Part shown: positions 47,863 to 57,455 of the stretch, in pieces
How the letters are laid out: the number at the start of each line of letters is the position of its first letter
How positions within the stretch are numbered: the stretch's first letter is position 1
NCBI GenBank assembly: GCA_965204525.1
Contig: OZ241994.1
Coordinates: 4,340,001 to 4,404,000, forward strand
Direction: 5' to 3'
Source of the DNA: Bin5 sp965204525
GTDB lineage: Bacteria; Chloroflexota; Anaerolineae; Caldilineales; Caldilineaceae
DNA length: 64,000 nt
Position numbers and translations under genes: made by a program
Notes under the pieces: generated by a model
What the model was told of the DNA's origin: nothing
Database searches by the model: none
The model's input: only the letters and a program-made list of their open reading frames with translations

Positions 47863-47884
47863 TCCGCCTGAATGCACAGGCGGA
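47863..47884 (+). repeat. Second stem-loop before the importer B permease
   Basis: TCCGCCTG and CAGGCGGA form a perfect 8-bp stem with a 6-nt loop (AATGCA), 22 bp before the permease ATG. It could also limit access to the ribosome site. Confidence 0.75.
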
Positions 47885-47905
47885 TCGAAGGACCGGTCCA
47901 GCTTC

Positions 47906-48970
47906 ATGACCCGTTACGTAGTTCGCCGCCTCCTGCAGGCAATTCCCACCCTGGTCGGGGTTAGCGTCATCGCCTTCGCTCTCGTATATAACTCTCCCGG
48001 CGATCCAGTCCTCATTCGCACCTTCGATCCCAACATCACGCAAGAGAGTCGTGAAATTCTGCGGCGGCAACTGGGGTTGGACCAGCATTGGGCCTTGCAA
48101 TACATCAGCTGGTTGACAGGGGTTACATTGCGGATCGGAGCTGTGGTCGAAGAGTTCAAGCGCAGTGACACAAGTTGTTCATTCGTTGCCTGGCTGAATA
48201 CCACATTCTGTGATAACGGCGGAGGCATCCTGCGGGGAAATCTGGGCACCAGCATCGCCACCAATCAGCCCGTCTGGGATCGAATCGTGGAGCGCATGCC
48301 GGCAACCCTTCAGCTAGGCGTCTCCGCCCTGCTGGTCTCTCTGCTGGTTGGCGTCCCGTTAGGCGTTCTCAGCGCTGTCCGTCAAAGGTCGTTATTTGAT
48401 GGTTCTGTGCGCGTGCTCGCCGTTGTCGGCAATGCCCTGCCTTCATTCTGGTTAGGCCTGATGCTCATCGTACTCTTTGGGGCCGTTCTCGGCTGGCTGC
48501 CCACCGGCGGCATGCGCACCGTTTCCCTCACCAACGAGTTTGACCTGGTGGACCGGATCAGACATATGATTCTGCCGACGTTTGTTCTGGCGGTAGGTGG
48601 CGTCGCTCTGTTCAGCCGGTTCATGCGCACAGAAACCCTGGAAGTGATCCGCACCGATTATATTCGCATGGCCAGGGCCAAAGGCGTGGCCGCAAGAAAC
48701 GTCTGGTTCGTCCACGCATTGGGCAATGCTCTCATCCCCTTAATGACGACTCTCGGCCCGGCCATTTTTGGCGTCCTTAGCGGAGCAGTAATCGTCGAGA
48801 CCATCTTCTCCTGGCCTGGTATGGGGCGCATGACCTTTAGCGCGGCAGTGCAACGGGACTACCCCACAGTTCTGGGTGCGGTCATGTTCTTCTCGCTGCT
48901 GACAATTATGGGGAATCTTCTTTCCGATATCTTGTATGGCGTTGTCGACCCCCGCGTGCGGCTCTCGTAA
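47906..48970 (+). CDS. ABC importer permease, DppB/OppB type (importer B)
   Basis: A 354-aa inner-membrane subunit. ATG 47906 matches the family start TRYVVRRLLQAIPTLVGVSVIAF. An insertion near residue 75-115 (RIGAVVEEFKRSDTSCSFVA) lies before RGNLGTSIATNQPV. The transport domain has the EAA loop YIRMARAKGVAARNVWFVHA. It is less biased toward C-ending codons than importers A and C. Confidence 0.92.
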   Translation: MTRYVVRRLLQAIPTLVGVSVIAFALVYNSPGDPVLIRTFDPNITQESREILRRQLGLDQHWALQYISWLTGVTLRIGAVVEEFKRSDTSCSFVAWLNTTFCDNGGGILRGNLGTSIATNQPVWDRIVERMPATLQLGVSALLVSLLVGVPLGVLSAVRQRSLFDGSVRVLAVVGNALPSFWLGLMLIVLFGAVLGWLPTGGMRTVSLTNEFDLVDRIRHMILPTFVLAVGGVALFSRFMRTETLEVIRTDYIRMARAKGVAARNVWFVHALGNALIPLMTTLGPAIFGVLSGAVIVETIFSWPGMGRMTFSAAVQRDYPTVLGAVMFFSLLTIMGNLLSDILYGVVDPRVRLS

Positions 48971-48989
48971 TGGGCATAGGTTCTTTAGC

Positions 48990-50018
48990 ATGACGATAGC
49001 TCAGGCAGACGGTCCGGCGCTGACCACACTGGCAGCCGACCCGAAGTTGCAGCGCAAGCCCCGCACCTACTGGAGTATGGCGCTCCAGTCCTTGCGCCGC
49101 GATCTGGTTACGCTGATCGCAATGGGGTTCCTGGCCATTATGGCTGTCCTCTCTCTGCTGGCGCCGGCTATAGCGAAGAGCATCGGCGTTGGCCCGAACG
49201 ATACCAACCCCGACAATGCCTTCCAGCAGCCCTACTTGGGCCCATATATCCAGTGGCGCACCGGCCAGGACCCGACGAGGGCGCCGCTTATGCTTGGCAA
49301 GTCCGGCGGCGTCCCCCACTGGCTCGGGACCGATCAGCTCGGCCGCGATCAGTTCGTGCGTCTACTCTACGGCGGCCGGGTCAGTCTTGGCATCGCCTTC
49401 GCCGCCGCCGCCCTGACACTGATTCTGGGTGTGACGGTTGGCACAGTTGCGGGCTTTTTTGGCGGTGTCGTTGATGACCTGATTATGTGGTTCATAAATA
49501 CGTCTGTTTCGATCCCTGGTATTTATCTGCTCATTATCGTTACAGCGATGTTCAAGCCCAATCCCATAACCTTGACGCTCTTTCTCGGGCTGCTGGGCTG
49601 GTTTGGTACCGCCCGGCTGATCCGCGGAAACGTATTCAAAGTCCGCGCTCTGGACTTCGTCCTCGCCGCTCGCGCCGTCGGCTCACGCAGTGCCCGCATT
49701 ATGCTCCAACATGTGATCCCCAACAGCCTTCCAATTATCATCGTGAATGCCGCCATAGATATCGGCAACCTCATTCTGGTCGAATCCGCGCTAAGTTTTT
49801 TGGGATTGGGAGTACAGCCACCGACGGCCACATGGGGTAGTATGCTAAACAGAGCAAGAAATCTGATCTTTCTTCGCGATCCTGAAACCGGGGCGAGCCT
49901 GGCTCTGCATCTGCTAAGTGTTCCCGGATTACTGATAACCATTACCGTGTTATCCTTATATCTCATCGGCGACGGACTGCGCGACGCTCTGGACCCGATG
50001 ATGAAAAACATACGCTGA
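48990..50018 (+). CDS. ABC importer permease, DppC/OppC type (importer B)
   Basis: A 342-aa inner-membrane subunit. ATG 48990 begins MTIAQADGPAL. One N-terminal helix (LIAMGFLAIMAVLSLLAPAI) and a periplasmic segment precede the transport domain (LGTDQLGRDQFVRLLYGGRV). The EAA loop is DFVLAARAVGSRSARIMLQH and the end SALSFLGLGVQPPTATWGSM is typical. No ATPase gene follows; 98 bp later another binding-protein gene starts. Confidence 0.92.
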   Translation: MTIAQADGPALTTLAADPKLQRKPRTYWSMALQSLRRDLVTLIAMGFLAIMAVLSLLAPAIAKSIGVGPNDTNPDNAFQQPYLGPYIQWRTGQDPTRAPLMLGKSGGVPHWLGTDQLGRDQFVRLLYGGRVSLGIAFAAAALTLILGVTVGTVAGFFGGVVDDLIMWFINTSVSIPGIYLLIIVTAMFKPNPITLTLFLGLLGWFGTARLIRGNVFKVRALDFVLAARAVGSRSARIMLQHVIPNSLPIIIVNAAIDIGNLILVESALSFLGLGVQPPTATWGSMLNRARNLIFLRDPETGASLALHLLSVPGLLITITVLSLYLIGDGLRDALDPMMKNIR

Positions 50019-50116
50019 ACAGTATGGCGCACACAGTCGGTCCGGCCGCTCCCGTCCGCCGGCTGCGCGCCAACTGCCGAAAACTTTCTGCACGCTCTAA
50101 CAAAGGAGATAAGCGA

Positions 50117-52696
50117 ATGTCTAAGAAGCGATTTACCTTCCTGGCGGTCCTCCTGATCGCCGCCCTCCTCATCGCTGCCTGCGGCGGCGGCGGTGATACG
50201 GAAATGGCCGATGAGCCGGCCGCGCCCGCACAAGAGGAACAGGCCGCCGAAGAGAAGGAGGAAATGGCGGCCGAAGAAACGGAAGAGAAGGAAGAGGCGC
50301 CCGCGGCTGAAGAAGAAGCCGCAGCCATGGGCGAACGCACCGGCGCCTGGGTCGACGAAGTCATCGCCGTCGAAGAGCCCTCCGCCGCCGCGGCCGTAAC
50401 GCGCATGGATCTCGCAGAGCTCGACGCCTACGCCTTCTCCATCAGCGATGCCGAGGTCTACGCCACCGTCCAGGGGATGGACAGCCTCACCTATTCCAAC
50501 TCCTTCGGCGTCTACGCAGAGCTGACCTTCAACCCCGCCGGCCCGGTCTTCGACGGCACCGGCAAACTCAACCCGTTTGCCGTGCCCCGCATCCGCGAGG
50601 CCATGAACTACCTCGTCGACCGCGATTTCATCTCCCAGGAGATCTACGGCGGCCTGGCCTCGCCGCGCTACATGGCCATCACCAACGCCTTCCCCGACTA
50701 CGCCCGCCTGGTCGATATCGTGCGCCAGCTCGAGCTCGAGTACGCGCACAACCCCGACAGAGCGGCCGAGATCATTAACGAGGAGATGGAGGCCCTTGGC
50801 GCCGAGCTCGTCGACGGCGTCTGGAACTACGAGGACGAGCCCGTCGAGGTCATCTTCCTCATCCGCACCGAGGATGAGCGCAAGGAGATCGGCGACTACG
50901 TATCCACAATGCTCGAAGACCTCGGCTTCAGCGTCGTGCGCGACTACAAGACCGCCTCCGAGGCCTCGCCCATCTGGATCGGCACCGACCCCAACGAGGG
51001 CAAGTTCCACATCTATACCGGCGGCTGGATCACAACCGCCATCAGCCGCGATCAGGCCGGCAACTTCGACTTCTTCTACACCAACCGCGGGCTGCCCTTC
51101 CCACTGTGGCAGGCATATACGCCGTCCGAAGAGTTCGACGCCATGTCTGAAAAACTGGACCTGCGCGACTTCACCACCATGGAAGAACGCCGCGAGCTCT
51201 TCGGTGACGTCCTCGCCCTCTCCATGCAGGACTCCGTGCGCGTCTGGCTCGTCAACCAGCTCGGCTTCACCGCCTACAGGGGCGATGTCTCCGTCTCCAC
51301 GGACCTGGCCGGCGGCCTCAACGGCGCCCGCCTCTGGCCCTATACCCTGCGCCGCACCGGCGAAGAGGGCGGCACCCTCACCATCGCCATGCCCAGCATG
51401 CTGCCTGAACCCTGGAACCCCGTCGCCGGCACCAACTGGATCTACGACACAATGCTGATCCGCGCCACCGCCGACGTGGGCGCCATGCCCGACCCCTTCA
51501 CCGGTCTCCAGTGGCCGCAGCGTATCGACAGAGCCGAGGTAACGGTCAAGGAAGGGCTCCCGGTCGGCAGCACCCACGATTGGGTTACTCTGACCTTCGC
51601 CGAGCAGATCGACGTGCCCGAAGATGCCTGGCTCGACTGGGACGCCGTTGAACAGCAGTTCATCAGCGTCGGCGACCTCCATCCCGACGGGCTCACCGCC
51701 AACGTCAAGAGCGTCGTCTACTATCCGGGCGATCTCTCCGAGCTGAGCTGGCACGACGGCAGCCCGCTCAGTCTCGCCGACGTCGTACTGAGCATGATCA
51801 CGACCTTCGACCTGGCCAAGGAAGAGAGCGCCGTCTACGACGAAGCCCAGGTGCCGAGTCTCAACAACTTCCAGAGCCACTTCAGGGGCTACCGCATCGC
51901 GCAGACGAGTCCGCTCGTCATCGAGTACTACAGCGACCAGTACACCCTCGACGCCGAGCTGAACGTGGCCAACTTCTTCCCCGGCACACCCTGGCACACC
52001 CTGGCGGTCGGGCTCCTGGCTGAAGCCGCCGGTGACCTGGCCTTCTCATCCGACAAGGCCGATGCCAACGAAGTCGAGTGGATGAGCTACATCGCCGGGC
52101 CAAGCATCGAGATCCTCGAAGGCCATCTCGAATCCGGCGCCGCCGACGGACACATCCCCTACGCGTCCACCCTCGGCGACTACATCAGCGCCGCTGAAGC
52201 GGATGCCCGCTGGGCAAACCTGAGCGCCTGGTACGAAGATAAAGGACACTTCTGGGTCGGCAACGGGCCCTTCTACCTCGAAGAGGCCTTCCCCACCGAG
52301 AAGACCGTCCAGCTGATCCGTGTCGAAAGCTTCCCCGACGCTTCCAGCAAGTGGGAAGGCTTCGACACACCGATGATCGCCGAAGTCGCCGTCGACGGAC
52401 CGGCCCGCGTCGCCTCCGGCGATGAGGTCACCTTCGAGGTGATGATCGACTTTGGCGGCGACGCCTACGCCATCGACGACATCGACGAAGTCAAGTACCT
52501 CGTCTTTGACGCCCTCGGCGAGCTCGCCCTCACCGGCACCGCCGAAGCCGTCGAGGATGGTCTCTGGCAGATCACCCTCAGCGCCGAGGACACCGCCGGC
52601 CTCGAGTCCGGCGCCAATAAACTGGAGGTGGCCGTCGCGCCCCTGCGCGTCAGCATCCCCACCTTCTCGTCCCTCGAGTTCGTGACCACGAACTGA
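50117..52696 (+). CDS. Large solute-binding lipoprotein with apparently permuted SBP_bac_5 lobes (importer C)
   Basis: An 859-aa binding protein with signal and lipobox ending LLIAACGGGG, then a Glu/Ala linker. ATG 50117 has AAAGGAG at 50102-50108. The order of family motifs is unusual: the segment that normally lies late (RIREAMNYLVDRDFISQEIY, then DYVSTMLEDLGFSVVRDYKT) comes first at residues 170-300. The normal opening (EEGGTLTIAMPSMLPEPWNP) starts near residue 420, followed by SWHDGSPLSLADVVLSM and GNGPFYLEEAFPTEKTVQLI. The last ~110 residues form a beta-rich, Ig-like domain (VDGPARVASGDEVTFEVMID). This suggests circular permutation plus an added domain. Confidence 0.85.
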   Translation: MSKKRFTFLAVLLIAALLIAACGGGGDTEMADEPAAPAQEEQAAEEKEEMAAEETEEKEEAPAAEEEAAAMGERTGAWVDEVIAVEEPSAAAAVTRMDLAELDAYAFSISDAEVYATVQGMDSLTYSNSFGVYAELTFNPAGPVFDGTGKLNPFAVPRIREAMNYLVDRDFISQEIYGGLASPRYMAITNAFPDYARLVDIVRQLELEYAHNPDRAAEIINEEMEALGAELVDGVWNYEDEPVEVIFLIRTEDERKEIGDYVSTMLEDLGFSVVRDYKTASEASPIWIGTDPNEGKFHIYTGGWITTAISRDQAGNFDFFYTNRGLPFPLWQAYTPSEEFDAMSEKLDLRDFTTMEERRELFGDVLALSMQDSVRVWLVNQLGFTAYRGDVSVSTDLAGGLNGARLWPYTLRRTGEEGGTLTIAMPSMLPEPWNPVAGTNWIYDTMLIRATADVGAMPDPFTGLQWPQRIDRAEVTVKEGLPVGSTHDWVTLTFAEQIDVPEDAWLDWDAVEQQFISVGDLHPDGLTANVKSVVYYPGDLSELSWHDGSPLSLADVVLSMITTFDLAKEESAVYDEAQVPSLNNFQSHFRGYRIAQTSPLVIEYYSDQYTLDAELNVANFFPGTPWHTLAVGLLAEAAGDLAFSSDKADANEVEWMSYIAGPSIEILEGHLESGAADGHIPYASTLGDYISAAEADARWANLSAWYEDKGHFWVGNGPFYLEEAFPTEKTVQLIRVESFPDASSKWEGFDTPMIAEVAVDGPARVASGDEVTFEVMIDFGGDAYAIDDIDEVKYLVFDALGELALTGTAEAVEDGLWQITLSAEDTAGLESGANKLEVAVAPLRVSIPTFSSLEFVTTN

Positions 52697-52727
52697 CACT
52701 GAAGAAGAGCGAGAAGTGAAGAGCGAG

Positions 52728-52790
52728 GAGTGAGGAGTGAGAAGAGAGGAGTGAGTGAAATTTCTCTCTCCTCTCTTCTCTTCACTCTTT
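52728..52790 (+). repeat. Purine/pyrimidine hairpin between binding-protein and permease genes
   Basis: A GAGTGAGAAGAGAGGAG-type arm pairs imperfectly with a CTCTCTCCTCTCTTCTCTTC arm around AAATTT. It is similar in content and position to 25549-25610. Read with its short T-tract it might terminate some transcripts. Confidence 0.7.
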
Positions 52791-52812
52791 TCTGCATTTG
52801 AAAGGACCCTCT

Positions 52813-53955
52813 ATGACCGATGCCGCTCTGCCCCTCCAACCCGACGCCGCCGCCGTCGCAAGACCCAGGACACAAAGCACGCTCACCCGTGTCGTGCAGT
52901 ACACCGGGCTGCGCATGATCGCCATGTTCTTTACCGTCCTCATCGGCGTCTATCTGACAATTATCATCGCCAATATGGGCGGCCACGTCGATAATATCCG
53001 CAGAGGCTATATCCGCGAGTCAGTGGCGATCGCCACGGGGCAGAGTGACGAGTTCAGAAACATGACCGCCGAAGAGCGCCGCGAGCACGTCGACAAGCTC
53101 GTCGCTCTCCAGGAAAAACGCATGGGGCTGGACCAGCCCTTCCTCCTGCGCAGCTTCCGCTTCCTCTGGGGGGCCATGATACTGGACCTGGGCTGGGCCG
53201 ACAATATGTCCAGCGACAGCGGCTCGCGGCAGGTGCGTAACATCATCCTGGAGCGCCTGCCGGCCACCTTGCTTCTCTTCTCCACCTCCTTCCTCATGCT
53301 CTTTTTCGTCGGCATCTTCGTCGCCCTCTATCTTTCCCGCAACTACGGCAGCCGCCTCGACCGGCTCATCATTGGACTGGCCCCCACCTCCGCTGCCCCC
53401 AGCTGGTTTTACGGCCTCTTCTTCATTCTGCTCTTTGCCGCCCTGCTGGGCTGGTTCCCATTCGGAGGTCTCGTCTCCGCGCCCCCGCCCGACACCATAA
53501 CCGGCTACGCCCTCAGCGTCCTCAACCACATGGTGCTGCCGGTCATCGCCATCTTTTTCAGCGCCATCTTCCTCGGCATCTACGGCCAGCGTACCTTCTT
53601 TCTCATCTTTTCCAACGAAGACTACGTCGACATGGCCCGCGCCAAGGGCCTCTCCGACCGCGTCGTCGAGCGCCGCTACATCATGCGCCCGACCCTGCCC
53701 ACCATCGTCACCGGCCTCGCGCTCTCAATCATCGGCCTCTGGTTCGGCTCAATCGTCCTGGAGACCATCTTCAACTGGCCGGGCCTGGGGCGGCTCTTCT
53801 ATCTGGCCGCCAACATCTTTGAAACGTCGGTAATCGTCGGCTCCACCGTCATCTACGCCTACCTGCTCGGCATCACCGTCTTCTTCCTCGATATCGTCTA
53901 CGCCCTCTTGGACCCCCGCGTAAAAGTAGGCGGCAGTCCGGGAGGTCAAGTATGA
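52813..53955 (+). CDS. ABC importer permease, DppB/OppB type (importer C)
   Basis: A 380-aa inner-membrane subunit. ATG 52813 follows AAAGGACC. An unusual 35-residue N-terminus precedes the first helix (MIAMFFTVLIGVYLTIIIAN). A charged periplasmic stretch near 65-115 leads to FLLRSFRFLWGAMILDLGWA. The transport domain has DYVDMARAKGLSDRVVERRY. The gene overlaps the next by 4 bp. Confidence 0.9.
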   Translation: MTDAALPLQPDAAAVARPRTQSTLTRVVQYTGLRMIAMFFTVLIGVYLTIIIANMGGHVDNIRRGYIRESVAIATGQSDEFRNMTAEERREHVDKLVALQEKRMGLDQPFLLRSFRFLWGAMILDLGWADNMSSDSGSRQVRNIILERLPATLLLFSTSFLMLFFVGIFVALYLSRNYGSRLDRLIIGLAPTSAAPSWFYGLFFILLFAALLGWFPFGGLVSAPPPDTITGYALSVLNHMVLPVIAIFFSAIFLGIYGQRTFFLIFSNEDYVDMARAKGLSDRVVERRYIMRPTLPTIVTGLALSIIGLWFGSIVLETIFNWPGLGRLFYLAANIFETSVIVGSTVIYAYLLGITVFFLDIVYALLDPRVKVGGSPGGQV

Positions 53956-55325
53956 CAGCATTGCGCCGCACCCTGGCCGCTCTTTCCCAGTATCCCTCAG
54001 CCGTCGCCGGCCTGGCCATCATCGCGGCCATGGTCCTCTTTTCCATCTATGTCGTGATCGCCATCCCCTACACTGAAGCGATAGACCTCTGGCGGGGCGG
54101 CGAGGGCGTCTGGCTCGAAAACCCGCGCACCGCCAAGCCCAGGTGGGTCAACCTCTTCCCCGGCGTCAACCTGCCCGAAACAATGGTTCTCGGCCCCGCT
54201 GATGCCTCCGCTGACGCCCCCGCTGACGCCTCCGTGCAAAAGGAGCGCCAGGCAGTCTCCGAAGAGATGACCGACGTCATCACCACCTTCACCTTCGACT
54301 ACACCGCCGACGGGTTTCCCCAGGAGATCTCCCTCTTCCTCACCTCTGAGCACGAACGGAAACGCCCGCTCGTGTCGCTCACCTGGCTGACGCCCGACGG
54401 GCGCGAGATCCGTATCGCCGACGTCACCGTCGAGGGGCCCGTTACCGTCCGTTTCTCGCAGGAAGAAAAGCTTGAAAGACGTCTCGACGGCGTGCGGGCG
54501 GAAATCGGCCTCTTCGCCGACCCCGCCTCGGACGAAGACGACCCCTGGCCGCTCAAGGGCACCTACCGGCTCGTCGCCGCCGGGCTCGTCTTCGAGGATG
54601 ATGCCGACGTCGACGCCCGCCTCGTCGTCTACGGCCAGGTCTACGGCCTCGCCGGCACCGATCACCTGCGCCGCGATCTCATGCTCGCCCTGATGTGGGG
54701 CATGCCCGTCGCCCTCGCCTTCGGCCTCCTGGCAGCCGTCGGGACCTCCGTAAGTACTTTCATCGTTGCCGCCATCGGCGTCTGGTTCGGCGGCTTCGTT
54801 GACGCCGCCATCCAGCGCATTACCGAGGTCAACCTCATCCTGCCCGCCCTGCCCATCCTCATCATGGTCGGCCTCTTTTACTCGCGCAGCATCTGGGTTA
54901 TGCTCGGTGTCATCATCGCGTTGAGCGTCTTCAGTTCAGGCATCAAGACCAGCCGCGCCGTCTTCCTCCAGATCAAGGAATCCCCCTACTTCGAGGCCGC
55001 CCGCGCCTACGGCGCCGGCAACTTCCGCATCATCTTCCTCTACCTCATCCCCCGCCTGATCCCCACCCTCGTGCCCGGCTTTGTCGTAGCCATCCCCTCC
55101 TTCGTCTTCCTCGAGGCCACGCTCGCCGTGCTCAACCTCGGCGACCCGCTGCTGCCCACCTGGGGCAAGGTGCTCAGCGACGCCCGCGTCAACGACGCCC
55201 TCTACCAGGGCAACTACTACTGGGTGCTCGAGCCGGCCGCCCTCCTGCTCGTCTCCGGCCTCGGCTTTTCCATGGTCGGTTTCGCCCTCGACCGTGTCTT
55301 CAATCCCAGATTGCGAGATCTGTAA
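53952..55325 (+). CDS. ABC importer permease with ~180-aa extracytoplasmic insertion (importer C)
   Basis: A 457-aa DppC-type permease, about 150 residues longer than usual. After the first helix (AVAGLAIIAAMVLFSIYVVI) comes a large hydrophilic domain, about residues 45-225. It includes an Ala/Asp/Pro tract (ADASADAPADAS) and beta-rich text (REIRIADVTVEGPVTVRFSQ). The transport domain resumes with GTDHLRRDLMLALMWGMPVA and the EAA loop YFEAARAYGAGNFRIIFLYL. The domain may contact the permuted binding protein. The stop overlaps the next ATG by one base. Confidence 0.9.
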   Translation: MTALRRTLAALSQYPSAVAGLAIIAAMVLFSIYVVIAIPYTEAIDLWRGGEGVWLENPRTAKPRWVNLFPGVNLPETMVLGPADASADAPADASVQKERQAVSEEMTDVITTFTFDYTADGFPQEISLFLTSEHERKRPLVSLTWLTPDGREIRIADVTVEGPVTVRFSQEEKLERRLDGVRAEIGLFADPASDEDDPWPLKGTYRLVAAGLVFEDDADVDARLVVYGQVYGLAGTDHLRRDLMLALMWGMPVALAFGLLAAVGTSVSTFIVAAIGVWFGGFVDAAIQRITEVNLILPALPILIMVGLFYSRSIWVMLGVIIALSVFSSGIKTSRAVFLQIKESPYFEAARAYGAGNFRIIFLYLIPRLIPTLVPGFVVAIPSFVFLEATLAVLNLGDPLLPTWGKVLSDARVNDALYQGNYYWVLEPAALLLVSGLGFSMVGFALDRVFNPRLRDL

Positions 55326-56305
55326 TGGCCTTTTCCGATCCGCCGGTACTCGAAATCGAGGAGCTGCGTCTCTATTTCCGCACCCAGCAGGGCGTCCTGC
55401 ACGCCGTCGACGGCGTCAGCCTCAACCTGCGCCGCAACGAAGCCATGGTCATCCTCGGCGAATCCGGCTGCGGCAAGACCTCGCTCACCAGGGCGATACT
55501 GCGCCTGCTCCCCCGCAACGTCCACACCTATTCCGGCAGCGTCAAGCTCAACGGCCAGGAGGTCATGCAGCTGAGCGACGAAGAGTACCGCCAGCAGGTG
55601 CGCTGGGTGCAGATCTCGCTCGTGCCCCAGGCCGCCATGAACTCGCTCAACCCCGTCCTCAAAGTCGGCGACCAGGTAGCGGAACCCCTCCTCTCCCACT
55701 ACGGCATCCACCGCGCCCAGGCCCTCGAACGCGTCGCCGACTCCTTTCAACACGTCGGCGTCCCCGCCGACTTCATCAACCGCTACGCCTTCGAGCTCAG
55801 CGGCGGCATGCGCCAGCGCGTCGCCATCGCCATGGCCATGGTGACCGACCCGGACCTGATTATCCTCGACGAGCCGACCTCCGCGCTCGACGTCCTCACG
55901 CAGGCCAACATCATGAACGTCCTCAAGAGGGTCAAACAGGAGACCTCCACCAGCTTCATCCTTATCACGCACGACATCGGCACCTCCAGCGAACTGGCCG
56001 ACCGCGCCGCCGTCATGTACGCCGGTCAGCTCGTCGAGGTGAACGACGCCGAGCAGTTCTTTGTCGAGCCGCTCCATCCCTACTCGCAGAAACTGATGTC
56101 CAGCGTTCCCAAGCTCCGCCAGACCGAGGAGCCGGACTTCATCAGCGGCCAGCCCCCCAGCCTGCTCGACCTGTCCCCGGGCTGCCGCTTCGCGCCCCGC
56201 TGCGACCACCGCTTCGAGCTCTGCGAAAGCGACCCCGAACTGGTCCGCGCAGGCCGCCGCCAGCACGTCAAGTGCTGGCTCCATCAGAACGGAGACAGCC
56301 GCTGA
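55325..56305 (+). CDS. ABC importer ATPase, DppD/OppD type (importer C)
   Basis: A 326-aa ATPase with Walker A GESGCGKTSLTRAI, Q-loop-like SLVPQAAMNSLNPVLKVGDQ, signature LSGGMRQRVAIAMAM, Walker B LIILDEPTSALDVL and H-loop ITHDIGTSSELA. The C-terminal domain carries GCRFAPRCDHRFELCES. It is translationally coupled to the upstream permease and may also power importer B. Confidence 0.93.
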   Translation: MAFSDPPVLEIEELRLYFRTQQGVLHAVDGVSLNLRRNEAMVILGESGCGKTSLTRAILRLLPRNVHTYSGSVKLNGQEVMQLSDEEYRQQVRWVQISLVPQAAMNSLNPVLKVGDQVAEPLLSHYGIHRAQALERVADSFQHVGVPADFINRYAFELSGGMRQRVAIAMAMVTDPDLIILDEPTSALDVLTQANIMNVLKRVKQETSTSFILITHDIGTSSELADRAAVMYAGQLVEVNDAEQFFVEPLHPYSQKLMSSVPKLRQTEEPDFISGQPPSLLDLSPGCRFAPRCDHRFELCESDPELVRAGRRQHVKCWLHQNGDSR

Positions 56306-56372
56306 TGCGCAAAGCTGCCCGTTTCGCCGTTACCCGCGCCGCGGAGACCCCGCGGGCGCTGAAAGGTCGACG

Positions 56373-57395
56373 ATGACCGCGACCACCCCTGAAACTGCAC
56401 AGACCCAGGCCGCCCCGGACGCGCCCCTCCTCTCCCTGCGCAACCTCCGCACCTGGTTCGAGCTGAGACGCTGGGGCTTCGGACGCGCCGGCACCGTCCG
56501 CGCCGTCGACGACGTCAGCTTCGACCTGCACGCCGGCGAAGCCATCGCCATCGTCGGCGAAAGCGGCTGCGGCAAGTCCACCCTGATGAAGACGATCCTC
56601 GGGTTGCACAGGCCGACCGAAGGCTCCGTCATCTTCGAAGGCCGCGATCTCAGCGCCCTCGACGCCAAGGAGATGCAGTGGTACCGCTCACAGGTCGGCT
56701 ACGTCCAGCAGGACCCCTTCGGCGCGCTGCCGCCCTTCATGGACATCCGGCGCATCCTCGGCGAACCCCTCAAGATCCACGGCAACATGAACGAGTCCGA
56801 ACGCCGGCATCGCATTCGCGAGGTCATGGAGGAGGTCAGACTCACGCCGGTCGAGGACATCCTGCCGCGCTTTCCCCATATGCTCAGCGGCGGTCAGCAG
56901 CAACGCGTCGTCATCGCCCGCGCCATGCTCCTGCACCCGCGCATGATCGTCGCCGACGAACCGGTCTCCATGCTCGACATGTCCGTGCGCGTCGAAGTCC
57001 TGCGCCTCCTGCAGGGGCTGCAGCGAACGCACAACCTCGCTGTCGTCTACATCACCCACGACCTCTCCACCGTGCGCTACTTCTCCGAACGCATCTTCGT
57101 CATGTACGCCGGCGAAATCGTCGAGCAGTCCCGCATGGACGACCTGCTGCGCAACCCGCTCCATCCCTACACCCGCGCCCTCCTGGCCGCCATCGCCGAC
57201 CCCGACCCTGAAAACGCGCACGTCTTCCGCGACGTGCCGCCCGGCGAGCCGCCCAGCCTCGTCAACCCGCCCTCAGGCTGCCGCTTTCACCCCCGCTGCA
57301 CCCATTTCATGGAAAATCTCTGCGAACTGGAAACGCCGCTCGATTTCGAGCCGGAACCCCAGCATTTCTCCCGCTGCTTCCTCTACCAGGATTAG
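56373..57395 (+). CDS. ABC importer ATPase, DppF/OppF type (importer C)
   Basis: A 340-aa ATPase partner. Walker A GESGCGKSTLMKTI, Q-loop VQQDPFGALPPFMDI, signature LSGGQQQRVVIARAM, Walker B MIVADEPVSMLDMS and H-loop ITHDLSTVRYF are present. The C-terminal GCRFHPRCTHFMENLCELE matches the family. It is the last gene of the importer C operon. After it come CCACTA-type repeats at about 57407-57443. Confidence 0.93.
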   Translation: MTATTPETAQTQAAPDAPLLSLRNLRTWFELRRWGFGRAGTVRAVDDVSFDLHAGEAIAIVGESGCGKSTLMKTILGLHRPTEGSVIFEGRDLSALDAKEMQWYRSQVGYVQQDPFGALPPFMDIRRILGEPLKIHGNMNESERRHRIREVMEEVRLTPVEDILPRFPHMLSGGQQQRVVIARAMLLHPRMIVADEPVSMLDMSVRVEVLRLLQGLQRTHNLAVVYITHDLSTVRYFSERIFVMYAGEIVEQSRMDDLLRNPLHPYTRALLAAIADPDPENAHVFRDVPPGEPPSLVNPPSGCRFHPRCTHFMENLCELETPLDFEPEPQHFSRCFLYQD

Positions 57396-57455
57396 AGGCA
57401 GTCTGCCACTACCCACTATCCACTACCCACTATCCACTATCCACCGGTCTCCCCC

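Noticed and set aside
55294..56376. 360-aa forward ORF overlapping the ATPase gene
   Set aside because: Another frame of the DppD-type gene, rich in Arg/Pro/His, with no domain.
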